Made by a program: the position numbers and the translations under genes | Assembly (NCBI GenBank): GCA_026416315.1 | Contig: JAOAFK010000184.1 | Coordinates: 1-7,023, forward strand | Direction: 5' to 3' | Length of the DNA stretch: 7,023 bases | Source of the DNA: Syntrophorhabdaceae bacterium | GTDB taxonomy: Bacteria; Desulfobacterota; Syntrophorhabdia; Syntrophorhabdales; Syntrophorhabdaceae | Notes under the pieces: generated by a model | The model's input: the letters and a program-made list of their open reading frames with translations, nothing else | What the model was told of the DNA's origin: nothing | Database searches by the model: none | Shown here: positions 1 through 5,934 of the stretch, piece by piece | Layout of the letters: each line of letters begins with the position of its first letter | Position numbering within the stretch: position 1 is the first letter of the stretch

Positions 1-238
1 GGCGATGTTGAAGGTTCTTTGATTCTTGTTCCGTTAGCTGACCTGTTTTTATGCCATCATCAATTTTTGATTGAATGATGTCAATACGCCTCTGTATTTC
101 ATCTGCTGGTGAGGCATAGAGATTATTAACGTATATAAAGACGGTTTTTTTAATTATCCAATAGGATAGTTATTTTTACAAGAAAAAATATGGTAATTTT
201 TTTAAATGACTTTCCACAACTACTTGAAAACTATCCAT
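1..238 (-). pseudogene. Broken or partial gene, predicted helical protein with an 'RI..GI.(S/T)GQLT..E' motif
   Basis: Read on the minus strand, an ATG at 238 preceded by GGAGG at 248-252 (9-base spacing) opens a frame that meets TAA at 178-176 and again at 172-170. The same frame is then open from 169 to the left edge. The downstream part reads as real protein, including NNLYASPADEIQRRID and DDGIKTGQLTEQES. Charged amphipathic helices with 'RI..G...GQLT..E' are typical of small exported bacterial proteins of unknown function that carry this helical repeat. The segment KKTVFIYVNNLYASPADE resembles a degraded signal peptide and its cleavage region. No ATG, GTG or TTG lies in frame between the stops and this segment, so either the 5' end is decayed or the start is unusual. 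The 3' end is outside the window. The function is unknown. Confidence 0.4.
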
Positions 239-439
239 TATCTGAAACCTCCATTACGGTTTATTAAATAATTGAAGGTAAGCCCTTAAAAAATAATTAG
301 ACATTAAAAAACCATAAGGGTTAGCCCTAATAAAGGATAAAAATGAGTGAGAAATATTGTCCTGACAGTTAATAAAGATAATCATTCATAAAACTAATAG
401 AGGCTTTGTTTATGCTATATAGTGAGGTGGCCTATCTTC
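239..439. other. Intergenic stretch without a supported gene
   Basis: About 200 very AT-rich bases separate the minus-strand gene start from the leader of the prenyltransferase gene. Only tiny reading frames occur, for example nine codons from an ATG at 343, and none looks coding. A short GC hairpin (AGGG/CCCT around a TTAG loop, 317-328) and a Fur-box-like sequence (371-389) are the only structures noted. The promoter of the plus-strand operon should lie here, but no convincing -35/-10 pair was found. Confidence 0.5.
371..389 (+). promoter_or_regulatory. Possible Fur-box-like operator
   Basis: These 19 bases match the classical Fur consensus (GATAATGATAATCATTATC) at 14 positions by my alignment, including an unbroken core GATAATCATT at 377-386. 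The site lies about 35 bases before the ribosome site at 424-430, where an operator of the downstream operon could sit. The surroundings are AT-rich, so a chance match is quite possible and this is only a candidate. Confidence 0.2.
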
Positions 440-487
440 ATGCTTGATAACCTAATAAAAGCAGTGTTATTTAAATGTCCTACATGA
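440..487 (+). CDS. Possible 15-codon leader peptide coupled to the prenyltransferase gene
   Basis: An ATG at 440 follows the sequence GAGGTGG (424-430) with 9 bases between, a better ribosome site than anything in front of the prenyltransferase starts. The frame reads MLDNLIKAVLFKCPT and ends at TGA 485-487. That stop overlaps an in-frame ATG of the prenyltransferase (484-486) as ATGA, the usual arrangement for translational coupling. It may be a real leader that feeds ribosomes to the next gene. It may instead be the original N-terminus of the prenyltransferase displaced by a further indel, since that gene carries several. It resembles no attenuator peptide I know. Confidence 0.3.
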   Translation: MLDNLIKAVLFKCPT

Positions 488-1424
488 CAGTGGCAGATAC
501 GAGCATATCAATAAATAATCTCATTATAGGCTTTATTAAGATGTCAAGGCCGCCATTTCATTCTGTGGGTGTCCTACCCTTCTTCCTTGGTGCAGTAATG
601 GCATACAGGATGCATTATGTATTCAATCTGCCCCTGTTTCTTCTGAGCACAGTGGCGGTCATACTTATTATGCTCAGCACCTATTACAACGGTGAATATT
701 CTGATATAAAAGAGGACAGGTTGTCATTTGTCTATGGAAAGAGCGCATTCGCTGGCGGGACCAGGTCATAGCCCAGGGTATGTTGCCCCGTTCCTATGCA
801 AAGATAGCAAGCAAGCTATGTATCCCTTGGTCTTACTGTCATTGTTGGCCTTATAATCCAATTCTATTTTAAAACAGGTACCTGGACAATACCCCTTGGC
901 GTATTTGGTATATTATCAGGGTTCTTCTATTCTATGATGCCCATAAGATGGGTGGCAAGAGGGGTGGGAGAGATACTTATTGGCTTATGTTATGGCTGGC
1001 TGCCAGTGAGTGTATCATTCTATCTGCAGATCGGAGAGTTCAACCATATCATCCATTGGGTCTCTATTCCCATAGCATGCACTATCTTTAATGTCATACT
1101 TATAAACGAGTTCCCTGACTATCCCGCAGATATTATTGCGAAAAAGAGTAACCTTGTTGTCAGATATGGTAAAAAAAGGCTGGTTATCTCTATATCTTTA
1201 TGATCGTAACTTCTATAGTATTTTTTGTCCTTTCTGTTTTTAAAGGTGTCCCTGAGATAGCACTGGTTTTCTATATACCTGTCTTTCTCATAAAGGCCTT
1301 CTTGATAGCCATGGTACTCCTTAAAAAATATGAGAAAAGGAAGACCCTTGAGCTCATATGCGGGCTAACCCTGACAGTAAATCTCGGAACCACCCTTGCC
1401 TATGTACTAAGCTATATATTTTAA
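475..1424 (+). pseudogene. UbiA-family membrane prenyltransferase, split by three frameshifts
   Basis: The family transfers an isoprenoid chain from a diphosphate donor to an acceptor in the cytoplasmic membrane. This copy is in pieces: 475-771, 762-816 in another frame, 817-1203 in the first frame again, then about 1171-1424. A lost base near 762 (ACC-CAG read as ACCAG), an extra base near 816 and a lost base in the A-run 1171-1177 explain the breaks. The rejoined product is about 316 residues, normal for UbiA. Supporting motifs are SRPPFHSVGVLPFFLGA near the N-terminus, a first acidic motif (N, D and D within NGEYSDIKED, 688-717), AGGT before QVIAQG, and a second DxxxD motif (DYPAD, 1117-1131) followed by LVVRYGKK. 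About eight to nine hydrophobic segments are evident. The start is either ATG 475 or, better coupled to the leader, ATG 484. It resembles MenA-like or archaeal-type members, but the acceptor cannot be told. It probably shares an operon with the radical-SAM gene 31 bases downstream. Sequencing error is an alternative to genuine decay. Confidence 0.85.
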
Positions 1425-1455
1425 AAAACATGAAAGGGGTTCTGATATCAACGCT

Positions 1456-2640
1456 GTGAATCTAAAAGGCATATTCTGGCCACCTAAACTGATATTGAAG
1501 CAGATAACGAGTGTTCTTTATTTCAGACACCTTGTTGGCTGGAAGAGTTTCAATAGATGGTTCTTTAAACACAGTATCAAATCGCTACCTGTAGCAGCAG
1601 GTGCATTTGGCATGGGGTGCATTGGATTTCCTGCACATCCTGCCTGGGAGGTGACTGGTGCCTGTAATCTGAGGTGCATACACTGCCATGCCCAGTCAGG
1701 CAGACCTACTGAAGATGAGCTTACAACAGAGGAGGCAAAGAGGTTTATTAATGACCTTGCAAAAGTAGATGAATTCAGGATGCTTGTCTATACAGATAAT
1801 GAACCCCTTGTAAGGCCTGATATCTTTGACCTTCTCGAGCATTCTAAAAAGGCAGGATTCACCAATGTAATTGCCACAAATGGGACCTTGATAACAGATG
1901 ATATGGCAAAGAGACTGAAAAAGGCAGGTGTGGTAGGGGCTGCCATAAGTCTTGATTCATCAAAAAGTTCAATACACAACCGCATCCGCTCCAATGAAAG
2001 GGCATTTGAGCTTGCCATGAGGGGCATAGAGGCCATAAGGAAGGCAGGTATACTACTCCAGATAAATACAACTGCCATGGAGTATAATTTCGACACCCTC
2101 GATGAGCTTTTGGAGCTTGCTGATATGTATGGCTCAGGCATAATGCTCATGTACCAGCTTGTCCCTGTAGGAAGGGGTGAAAAGATAGGGGATGCCACCC
2201 TTGATTTACGTGACAATGAGAGACTCATCAGATTCCTCCATAAAAAACAGAAAAATATATCCACTATAATAGAGCCTGTAGCAGGCCCCCAATACTGGCC
2301 CCTTCTTATGGAGACCAATAAAAAAAATGACTATATATGGATGGATATGGCAAAAATGTGCTTCTATGGGTGTGCTGCAGGCAGGGGATTTGTATATATA
2401 AAGGCAAATGGCGATATATGGCCATGCCCTTTTGTAGAGATAAGTGCAGGAAATATAAGGGAGAGGTCCTTCAAAGACATCTGGGAGAAGGAAGAGGTAT
2501 TCAAAAACTTAAGGAACAGAGAGAATACATTGAAAGGTGCTTGCGGAGAGTGTAAATACACGGTTATCTGTGGTGGTTGTAGGGCAGGGCATATGCCCTA
2601 TTTGGTGATTATCTTGCCGAAGACCCATCATGCTTTATAA
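1456..2640 (+). CDS. Radical SAM/SPASM-domain enzyme, C-terminus frameshifted
   Basis: This is an iron-sulfur radical enzyme that would cleave S-adenosylmethionine. It starts at GTG 1456, with a distant AAAGGGG at 1433-1439 as the likely ribosome site. The SAM-cluster motif is CNLRCIHC (Cys70, 74, 77). A TIM-barrel core follows (ATNGT 140-144, ISLDSS 164-169). The SPASM auxiliary-cluster region has Cys302, 306 and 324, then CGECKYTVICGGC (Cys363, 366, 372, 375). A base lost between 2586 and 2587 diverts the last 17 codons. Restoring it gives RAYALFGDYLAEDPSC and a stop at 2697-2699, about 414 residues, and recovers the final SPASM cysteine that the frameshift removes. CGGCRARAY resembles the C-termini of NirJ/AhbC/AhbD haem-pathway enzymes and relatives, but that is family resemblance only. 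The usual GGE motif reads DNE (114-116), which is odd. It directly follows the UbiA gene, suggesting a shared pathway. Confidence 0.85.
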   Translation: MNLKGIFWPPKLILKQITSVLYFRHLVGWKSFNRWFFKHSIKSLPVAAGAFGMGCIGFPAHPAWEVTGACNLRCIHCHAQSGRPTEDELTTEEAKRFINDLAKVDEFRMLVYTDNEPLVRPDIFDLLEHSKKAGFTNVIATNGTLITDDMAKRLKKAGVVGAAISLDSSKSSIHNRIRSNERAFELAMRGIEAIRKAGILLQINTTAMEYNFDTLDELLELADMYGSGIMLMYQLVPVGRGEKIGDATLDLRDNERLIRFLHKKQKNISTIIEPVAGPQYWPLLMETNKKNDYIWMDMAKMCFYGCAAGRGFVYIKANGDIWPCPFVEISAGNIRERSFKDIWEKEEVFKNLRNRENTLKGACGECKYTVICGGCRAGHMPYLVIILPKTHHAL

Positions 2641-2699
2641 ACAATGAGATATCAGACCCTATAAAGCATTTTCAGGCAAGGCATATGAAGTGTGGATAA

Positions 2700-2994
2700 A
2701 TTTAACGCCTAACCCAAATACATAATAGCAATTCAGAAACATCAATTTTTTTCTTGATATAATAACTGATATTGCGTAATTATGTTATACGACAAATCAT
2801 CTACCATGGACATTAAAACACAAAAGAAAAGGAACAGAACTCAGGTTAATAAATGGGACTTATTATCTCTATGAGGTAACAAGTAAATAGAATCCTCAGA
2901 AGAAAAGGGCACAGGAAAAGAGGAGGGTTAGTTAGGGTTTAGCCATTTCTCAAATGCTGCCTAATAAGGATTTAATTTTAGAAAATTTAAAATT
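2700..2994. other. Intergenic region after the radical-SAM gene
   Basis: About 295 bases lie between two converging genes (radical-SAM on plus, permease on minus). Apart from the transposase-like remnant (2806-2968) it is AT-rich. A weak hairpin, ATCAA and TTGAT around a T-run (2741-2758), is the nearest thing to a terminator. No convincing rho-independent terminator for either neighbour was found. Confidence 0.4.
2806..2968 (+). pseudogene. Probable remnant of an insertion-sequence transposase N-terminus
   Basis: An ATG at 2806 reads MDIKTQKKRNRT. A one-frame slip near 2831-2840 leads into a second frame reading LINGTYYLYEVTSK, then TAG (2888-2890), NPQKKRAQEKRRVS, TAG (2933-2935), GLAISQMLPNK. 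The order '(K/G).YYLYEV(T/S)SKW.P.KKRA.K....LG' is, from memory, the N-terminal pattern of IS4/IS1634-type transposases. The two TAG codons sit where W (TGG) and L (TTG) would be expected, each one substitution away. No catalytic domain or terminal inverted repeat is visible, so only the 5' end of the element survives. The assignment rests on motif memory and needs a protein search. Confidence 0.35.
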
Positions 2995-3822
2995 TTAATA
3001 TCTCCTTCTCGGGTCAAAGATATCCCTCAGTCCCTCTCCGAGGAGATTATATCCCATAACTGTAAGGAAAATGGCAAGACCTGGGTAAAGGCTCAGCCAC
3101 CAGGCCACCTCTATGTTGTCCTTTGCCTGGGTGAGGATATTACCCCAACTTGGTGTTGGTGGCTGAACCCCTATACCTAAAAAACTTAAAGCAGACTCTG
3201 TAAGTATAGCACCTCCTATGCCGAGGGTTGCAACAACATAAACAGGTGTGAGGGCATTGGGCAGGATGTGCCTAAAAATTATCTTCCTTTCCGGATAACC
3301 CTGGGCCTTTGCAGCAAGGACAAACTCTTTATTCTTTATGCTTAAAACCTCTGCCCGGACAAGCCTCGCTATGCCCATCCAGTTTGTAAGACCAATGACG
3401 ATCATGATATTCCATATATTCGGTTCAAGAAGGGCAATAACAGCAAGGATCAGAAAAAAGGTGGGAAAGCACATCATTAAATCCACAAATCGCATTATCA
3501 CTTCATCAACAATACCACCATAGTACCCAGATACTGCCCCGATTATAATACCTATTAAAACGGCAATACCTATGGATACAAAACCCACAAGCAATGAGAT
3601 CCTGCTTCCATAAATAATCCTTGCAAGGACATCCCTGCCCAGCGTATCAGTACCGAAGGGGTGTTCAGCAGTGGGGGGTGCGAGGATGTTCTTCATATCT
3701 GGTTCCACAGGGTCATGGGGTGATATTATATGTGCTGCAATGGCACAAATAAACATAGGTATAAGGATAATCAATCCAGTTAAGGCAAGATTGTGCTTTA
3801 TAATCCTTTTAATGATCTCCAT
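2995..3822 (-). CDS. DppC/OppC-type ABC transporter permease (peptide or nickel family)
   Basis: An inner-membrane permease of the binding-protein-dependent dipeptide/oligopeptide/nickel class, 275 residues, normal for DppC/OppC. The N-terminal OppC_N segment spans about residues 1-50, with a first membrane helix near 12-34. The hallmark HPFGTDTLGRDV follows at 54-65, then five further hydrophobic segments. The cytoplasmic EAA loop reads EFVLAAKAQG (166-175) and continues to HILPN (185-189), the contact surface for the ATPase. The C-terminal signature LSFLGIGVQPPTPSWG (212-227) and the ending GLRDIFDPR are typical. The gene starts 17 bases after the stop of the repeat-protein gene and has no obvious ribosome site, so it is probably co-transcribed and perhaps translationally dependent on it. 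The partner DppB, ATPases and binding protein are not in the window, so the substrate cannot be inferred. Confidence 0.93.
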   Translation of the reverse strand: MEIIKRIIKHNLALTGLIILIPMFICAIAAHIISPHDPVEPDMKNILAPPTAEHPFGTDTLGRDVLARIIYGSRISLLVGFVSIGIAVLIGIIIGAVSGYYGGIVDEVIMRFVDLMMCFPTFFLILAVIALLEPNIWNIMIVIGLTNWMGIARLVRAEVLSIKNKEFVLAAKAQGYPERKIIFRHILPNALTPVYVVATLGIGGAILTESALSFLGIGVQPPTPSWGNILTQAKDNIEVAWWLSLYPGLAIFLTVMGYNLLGEGLRDIFDPRRRY

Positions 3823-3839
3823 ACTGTTGGATTATGCAA

Positions 3840-4769
3840 CTATTCTATCTCTGTTAGCGCCCATGCAACAAAGAGGGTAGTTTGGGTATTTTTCTTGGGT
3901 GTTTTATTGAACTGAATGGGTGTATTACTTGTAAATGAGCCATCTTCATGCTGGACACTGGCCAGATAACCCTTTGCCTTATCTATCAGATCTTTTTTGT
4001 CTTTCAATTTAGAAAGTGCCATAATGGCATAGGCAGTAACTTCAGGGTCTTCAGGGACATTTTCTGTCATCATGGCAAATCCGCCAGATTGTTTTTGTGT
4101 TTTGGAAAGCCATTCCACGGCATCGCTCACAAAAGGTGTGGTGGGTGAAACGCCTGCCATAACAAGGGCTCTTATCACCCATGCAGTGCTTATGGCAAGG
4201 GAAGGGGACCCCTTTGGCATCCCATATCCACCATCAGGATTCTGGCATCCCATAAGCCAGTCCAGGGCCATCCTCACTGCAGGGTCATTTCTTTTTAAAC
4301 CTGCATCAATAAAGGCATTTATAACAACAGCCGTATATATAGTAAGGGGTGCGCCCTCTTTTCCTATCCTTTTATAACCGCCTGCCTCATCCTGAACATT
4401 TCTTAAATATTCAATGCCCTTTTTGATTGCCTCTTCTCCTGTACCGGCCTGCTTCAGTGCTATAATGGCAAATGCCGTATGGGCAGTGTTATTGTTCCAA
4501 CTACCGTCTGGCCTCTGGTCTTTTAGTATAAATTCTATACCTTTATCTGCCTTATCATCGTATGCTTTTTTCATCTTAAGAACCTTTACTGCCCAACTTG
4601 TAGGTTCAGCCTCTGGAGGAAATTCACCTTTCAGCCTTGACCATGCACCATTTTCATACTGAACAGAAACAATGTGGTCCATTGCCTTTTTAACAATATC
4701 CTGAGACTGAGAAAATGCGATAAAAGGGAAGAGGATAATAATGATGGTTAAAAAAATATATTTTTTCAT
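3840..4769 (-). CDS. Secreted prenyltransferase/squalene-cyclase-like repeat protein
   Basis: A 309-residue exported protein. MKKYIFLTIIIILFPFIAFS is a clear signal peptide, with cleavage likely near residue 20. The mature part has six QW-like repeats at roughly 45-50 residue intervals: SVQYENGAW (35-43), KDQRPDGSW (83-91), NVQDEAGGY (124-132), CQNPDGGY (175-182), TQKQSGGF (224-231) and SVQHEDGSF (271-279). Each is followed by a helix of the 'T.FAIIAL' type. This is the alpha/alpha-barrel repeat of terpene cyclases, protein prenyltransferases and complement thioester-domain-like proteins. The DxDD catalytic motif of squalene-hopene cyclase is not seen and the protein is under half that enzyme's length, so a structural or binding role is more likely than cyclisation. 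GGGAGGGAG just before the ATG is a strong ribosome site, and a strong promoter lies upstream. It is followed at 17 bases by the DppC-type permease. Confidence 0.85.
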   Translation of the reverse strand: MKKYIFLTIIIILFPFIAFSQSQDIVKKAMDHIVSVQYENGAWSRLKGEFPPEAEPTSWAVKVLKMKKAYDDKADKGIEFILKDQRPDGSWNNNTAHTAFAIIALKQAGTGEEAIKKGIEYLRNVQDEAGGYKRIGKEGAPLTIYTAVVINAFIDAGLKRNDPAVRMALDWLMGCQNPDGGYGMPKGSPSLAISTAWVIRALVMAGVSPTTPFVSDAVEWLSKTQKQSGGFAMMTENVPEDPEVTAYAIMALSKLKDKKDLIDKAKGYLASVQHEDGSFTSNTPIQFNKTPKKNTQTTLFVAWALTEIE

Positions 4770-4771
4770 AA

Positions 4772-4780
4772 CTCCCTCCC
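4772..4780 (-). promoter_or_regulatory. Ribosome binding site of the repeat-protein gene
   Basis: On the minus strand the sequence GGGAGGGAG ends two bases before the ATG at 4769. It is purine-rich and close to the anti-Shine-Dalgarno complement. It fixes this start and predicts strong initiation. Confidence 0.7.
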
Positions 4781-4811
4781 AAAAAAGATATAAATGAAAT
4801 ATATGGTTAAA

Positions 4812-4840
4812 ATATTACATGCAAAAATCAAATGTGTCAA
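4812..4840 (-). promoter_or_regulatory. Sigma70-type promoter of the repeat-protein/permease operon
   Basis: On the minus strand there is a perfect -35 TTGACA (4840-4835), a 17-base spacer, and -10 TAATAT (4817-4812) with TG directly before it. The predicted start of transcription near 4805 gives a leader of about 35 bases before the ATG at 4769, with the ribosome site inside it. This is the best promoter in the window. It implies the repeat protein and permease are expressed independently of cysM upstream. Confidence 0.65.
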
Positions 4841-4886
4841 AAAACTTTTTTAAATTTTAATGTAGAGGGTAAAGACCTTTTAGATT

Positions 4887-5795
4887 TTACGGTGGACATT
4901 TTGCACATATGGATCTAAACTGCATGGTGCTTAAGTAGCGATCCCCCCTGTCTGGTAGGATTACAACTATTGTGCCTTTGTTGATTTTTTCTGCAATCTT
5001 TAAAGCAATGGCTACAGCCGCTCCACTCGATGTGCCCACAAATATCCCTTCATGCTGGGCAAGCATCCTGGTTACTTCAAAGGCTTCTCCGTCATTTACA
5101 AGATATCTTTCATCAAGTATAGATGGGTCAAATATTTTTGGCACAATGGATTCTGTCATATTTTTTAGACCTTGAATGGTATGACCCATTACTGGTTCTA
5201 CTCCTACAATCTTTATATCAGGCTTTACAGATTTTAAGTATTTTCCTGTGCCCATGAGTGTTCCTGTTGTGCCCATGCCTGCCACAAAATAGTCTATATC
5301 ACCGTTTGTCTGTCTGATTATTTCTGGTCCTGTTGTTTCAAAATGGGCAAGGATATTGTCTGGATTATCATACTGATTGGGCATATAGTATTTATCCGGT
5401 GCTTCCTCTAATAGTTTATATGCCATCTTTATGGCACCATCTATGTTTTCCCTTGCAGGTGTTAGAAAGACATGGGAGCCTAAACCTTCAAGGATTAATC
5501 TTCTCTCCATACTTACACATTCTGGCATACATAGTTCTACCTTATAACCTTTTGCTGCACCTATCATTGCTATAGCAATACCGGTATTACCGGATGTGGG
5601 TTCAAGTATGATTTTATCTTTTGTGAGTTCACCCCTTTCCTCGGCCTTCTGAATCATGTAAAGGGCAGGTCTATCCTTTACTGAACCACCAGGGTTACAC
5701 CCTTCAAGTTTGCAGAGTATCCGCACACCAGGTTTTCTGTTGATATTCATAAGTTCCACAAGGGGTGTATTCCCTATTGCCTCAAGGATATTCAT
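4887..5795 (-). CDS. cysM: Cysteine synthase, CysM type (O-acetylserine sulfhydrylase B-like)
   Basis: A cytoplasmic pyridoxal-phosphate enzyme that joins a sulfide donor to activated serine to make cysteine. It has 302 residues, a normal length. The PLP lysine lies in GGSVKDR (Lys40). The substrate loop is TSGNTG (67-72), the phosphate-binding loop is GMGTTGT (173-179), and a second cofactor loop is GTSSGAA (254-260). HFETTGPEI (151-159) and PDRGDRYLST (281-290) favour the CysM branch: CysK usually has PDSGERYLS, while E. coli CysM has the RGDRYLS form. The C-terminus ends in CAKCPP, a CxxC tail absent from the classic enzymes and of unknown role. The start ATG 5795 has GGGAGGT at 5804-5810, 8 bases upstream. 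It is transcribed divergently from the DUF89 gene. The acyl donor (O-acetylserine or O-phosphoserine) and sulfur donor cannot be decided from sequence. Confidence 0.93.
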   Translation of the reverse strand: MNILEAIGNTPLVELMNINRKPGVRILCKLEGCNPGGSVKDRPALYMIQKAEERGELTKDKIILEPTSGNTGIAIAMIGAAKGYKVELCMPECVSMERRLILEGLGSHVFLTPARENIDGAIKMAYKLLEEAPDKYYMPNQYDNPDNILAHFETTGPEIIRQTNGDIDYFVAGMGTTGTLMGTGKYLKSVKPDIKIVGVEPVMGHTIQGLKNMTESIVPKIFDPSILDERYLVNDGEAFEVTRMLAQHEGIFVGTSSGAAVAIALKIAEKINKGTIVVILPDRGDRYLSTMQFRSICAKCPP

Positions 5796-5826
5796 AATAT
5801 TTTACCTCCCATTAAAAAGTAAATAT

Positions 5827-5855
5827 AACATAACAGAATAATATCCTTGAAACAA
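5827..5855 (-). promoter_or_regulatory. Candidate promoter of cysM
   Basis: On the minus strand TTGTTT (5855-5850) and TATGTT (5832-5827) are 17 bases apart. Transcription would begin near 5819, about 24 bases before the start codon and just ahead of the GGGAGGT ribosome site. Both boxes are imperfect, so the call is tentative. Confidence 0.3.
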
Positions 5856-5857
5856 GG
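5845..5857. repeat. Short perfect inverted repeat in the divergent intergenic region
   Basis: CCTTG and CAAGG face each other around AAA. The symmetry extends imperfectly to ATAT on both outer sides (5841-5861, one unpaired base). It overlaps the candidate -35 of cysM and lies 20-30 bases before the candidate -35 of the DUF89 gene, so it could be an operator. It is too weak to be a terminator. Confidence 0.3.
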
Positions 5858-5875
5858 CATATTTTTATTAAACCA

Positions 5876-5904
5876 TTGAATTTATGAGAATTAAGTTTTA
5901 TCTT
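5876..5904 (+). promoter_or_regulatory. Candidate promoter of the DUF89/DnaJ operon
   Basis: TTGAAT (5876-5881), a 17-base spacer and TATCTT (5899-5904) form an acceptable sigma70 pair. The start of transcription would lie near 5912, leaving a short leader of about 23 bases. The region is very AT-rich, so the support is modest. Confidence 0.3.
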
Positions 5905-5934
5905 TTAATTTGAAAATCAGAATGAGTAACTAAG

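Noticed and set aside
343..372. Nine-codon frame starting at an ATG with a weak purine run before it
   Set aside because: It is too short, has no recognisable leader features and no fixed relation to the next gene.
1788..2318. Long minus-strand open frame of 176 codons opposite the radical-SAM gene
   Set aside because: It lies wholly within a recognised gene with all family motifs on the plus strand. Its product is serine-rich with no known motif, as expected from antisense of a biased coding region.
1456..2699. Programmed ribosomal frameshift in the radical-SAM gene
   Set aside because: No slippery heptamer or downstream structure is seen at 2580-2590, and the neighbouring gene has several ordinary indels, so mutation or sequence error is simpler.
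4072..4377. Plus-strand frame of 101 codons inside the repeat-protein gene
   Set aside because: It is antisense to a protein with six clear repeats and a signal peptide. It has no ribosome site or recognisable domain.
4841..4856. AAAAAACTTTTTT run as a terminator for cysM
   Set aside because: It has no GC stem and almost no loop, so it cannot form a usual rho-independent terminator. It is better explained as AT-rich promoter upstream sequence.
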